This document shows positions 6,208 to 6,310 of a DNA stretch of 6,310 nt, one piece after another. Under the pieces are notes generated by a model, which saw only the letters and a list, made by a program, of their open reading frames with translations, did not search any database and had not been told where the DNA came from. Both the position numbers and the translations under genes were made by a program. This stretch comes from an uncultured Bacilli bacterium (GTDB lineage Bacteria; Bacillota_I; Bacilli_A; RFN20; CAG-826): assembly GCA_905236535.1 (NCBI GenBank), contig CAJOQN010000091.1:1-6310 (forward strand). Reading direction: 5' to 3'. Within the stretch, counting starts at the first letter, position 1; each line of letters starts with the position of its first letter.

Positions 6208-6230
6208 AAGCAAAAGCTTTGCTTTTTTTT
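6208..6230. terminator. Hairpin terminator upstream of the alpha/beta hydrolase gene
   Basis: AAGCAAA (6208-6214) and TTTGCTT (6218-6224) form a perfect 7-bp stem with loop AGC. On the plus strand the 3' arm runs into eight T in total (6223-6230). On the minus strand the stem is followed by CTTTTTG. The likely client is the minus-strand gene that seems to end at 6255, about 30 bases upstream. The stronger T-run is on the plus strand, where no gene is seen. Confidence 0.6.
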
Positions 6231-6254
6231 AAAAATTAGAGATTTTAGCTTCAA

Positions 6255-6308
6255 TTAATCTCTTTTAATGTTTTCGAAAACTTGATTGGTTGTCATCATC
6301 TTCCAAAT
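6255..6308 (-). CDS. Possible C-terminal end of a minus-strand gene (cut by right edge)
   Basis: One minus-strand frame is open from the window edge for 17 codons and ends in TAA at 6257-6255, reading IWKMMTTNQVFENIKRD. A hairpin terminator follows about 30 bases later in the same direction, as expected after a gene. The composition (Lys, Asn, Glu, Ile) resembles the neighbouring proteins. It is too short to identify, and an open frame of this length can occur by chance, so the call rests mainly on the terminator context. Confidence 0.35.
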   Translation of the reverse strand: MWKMMTTNQVFENIKRD

Positions 6309-6310
6309 GA

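Overview
The window looks like chromosomal DNA from a low-GC, Gram-positive-type bacterium of the Firmicutes/Bacilli side, perhaps an uncultured gut lineage near Erysipelotrichales or RF39. This rests on AT-rich DNA, A/T-ending codons, short SD sites, U-tract terminators and three consecutive lipoproteins with LxxC lipoboxes. The placement is inference. TGA ends one gene and Trp is read from TGG, so the Mycoplasma code does not apply.

Layout. Positions 1-379 (+) hold the C-terminal part of an IS30-family transposase cut by the left edge. A gene-free stretch (380-612) follows, carrying a diverged direct repeat and a small hairpin. Then come three exported lipoprotein genes. The first is a large minus-strand protein (613-3072) with an Ig-like BIG2 domain, a CotH-type kinase domain and a C-terminal CBM6/35-like module. 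The second is a minus-strand SASA/CE6-type carbohydrate acetylesterase (3179-4192). The third is a plus-strand SGNH/GDSL hydrolase (4262-5188). The last two diverge from a 69-bp spacer with a palindromic -10 box. A bidirectional terminator (about 5209-5236) separates the SGNH gene from a convergent membrane-anchored alpha/beta hydrolase (5236-6162, -). Beyond it are a second hairpin terminator (6208-6230) and probably the last codons of another minus-strand gene (6255-6308).

How the genes may work together. The three lipoproteins would all sit on the outer face of the membrane. Two are serine esterases of families that often remove acyl groups from glycans. The third joins a predicted protein or glycan kinase to a carbohydrate-binding module. 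A cell-surface locus that binds and edits polysaccharide is a reasonable hypothesis, but there is no glycoside hydrolase, transporter or regulator in view and the genes do not form one operon. The alpha/beta hydrolase is a separate transcription unit with no evident link. No tRNA, rRNA, CRISPR array or replication origin was seen.
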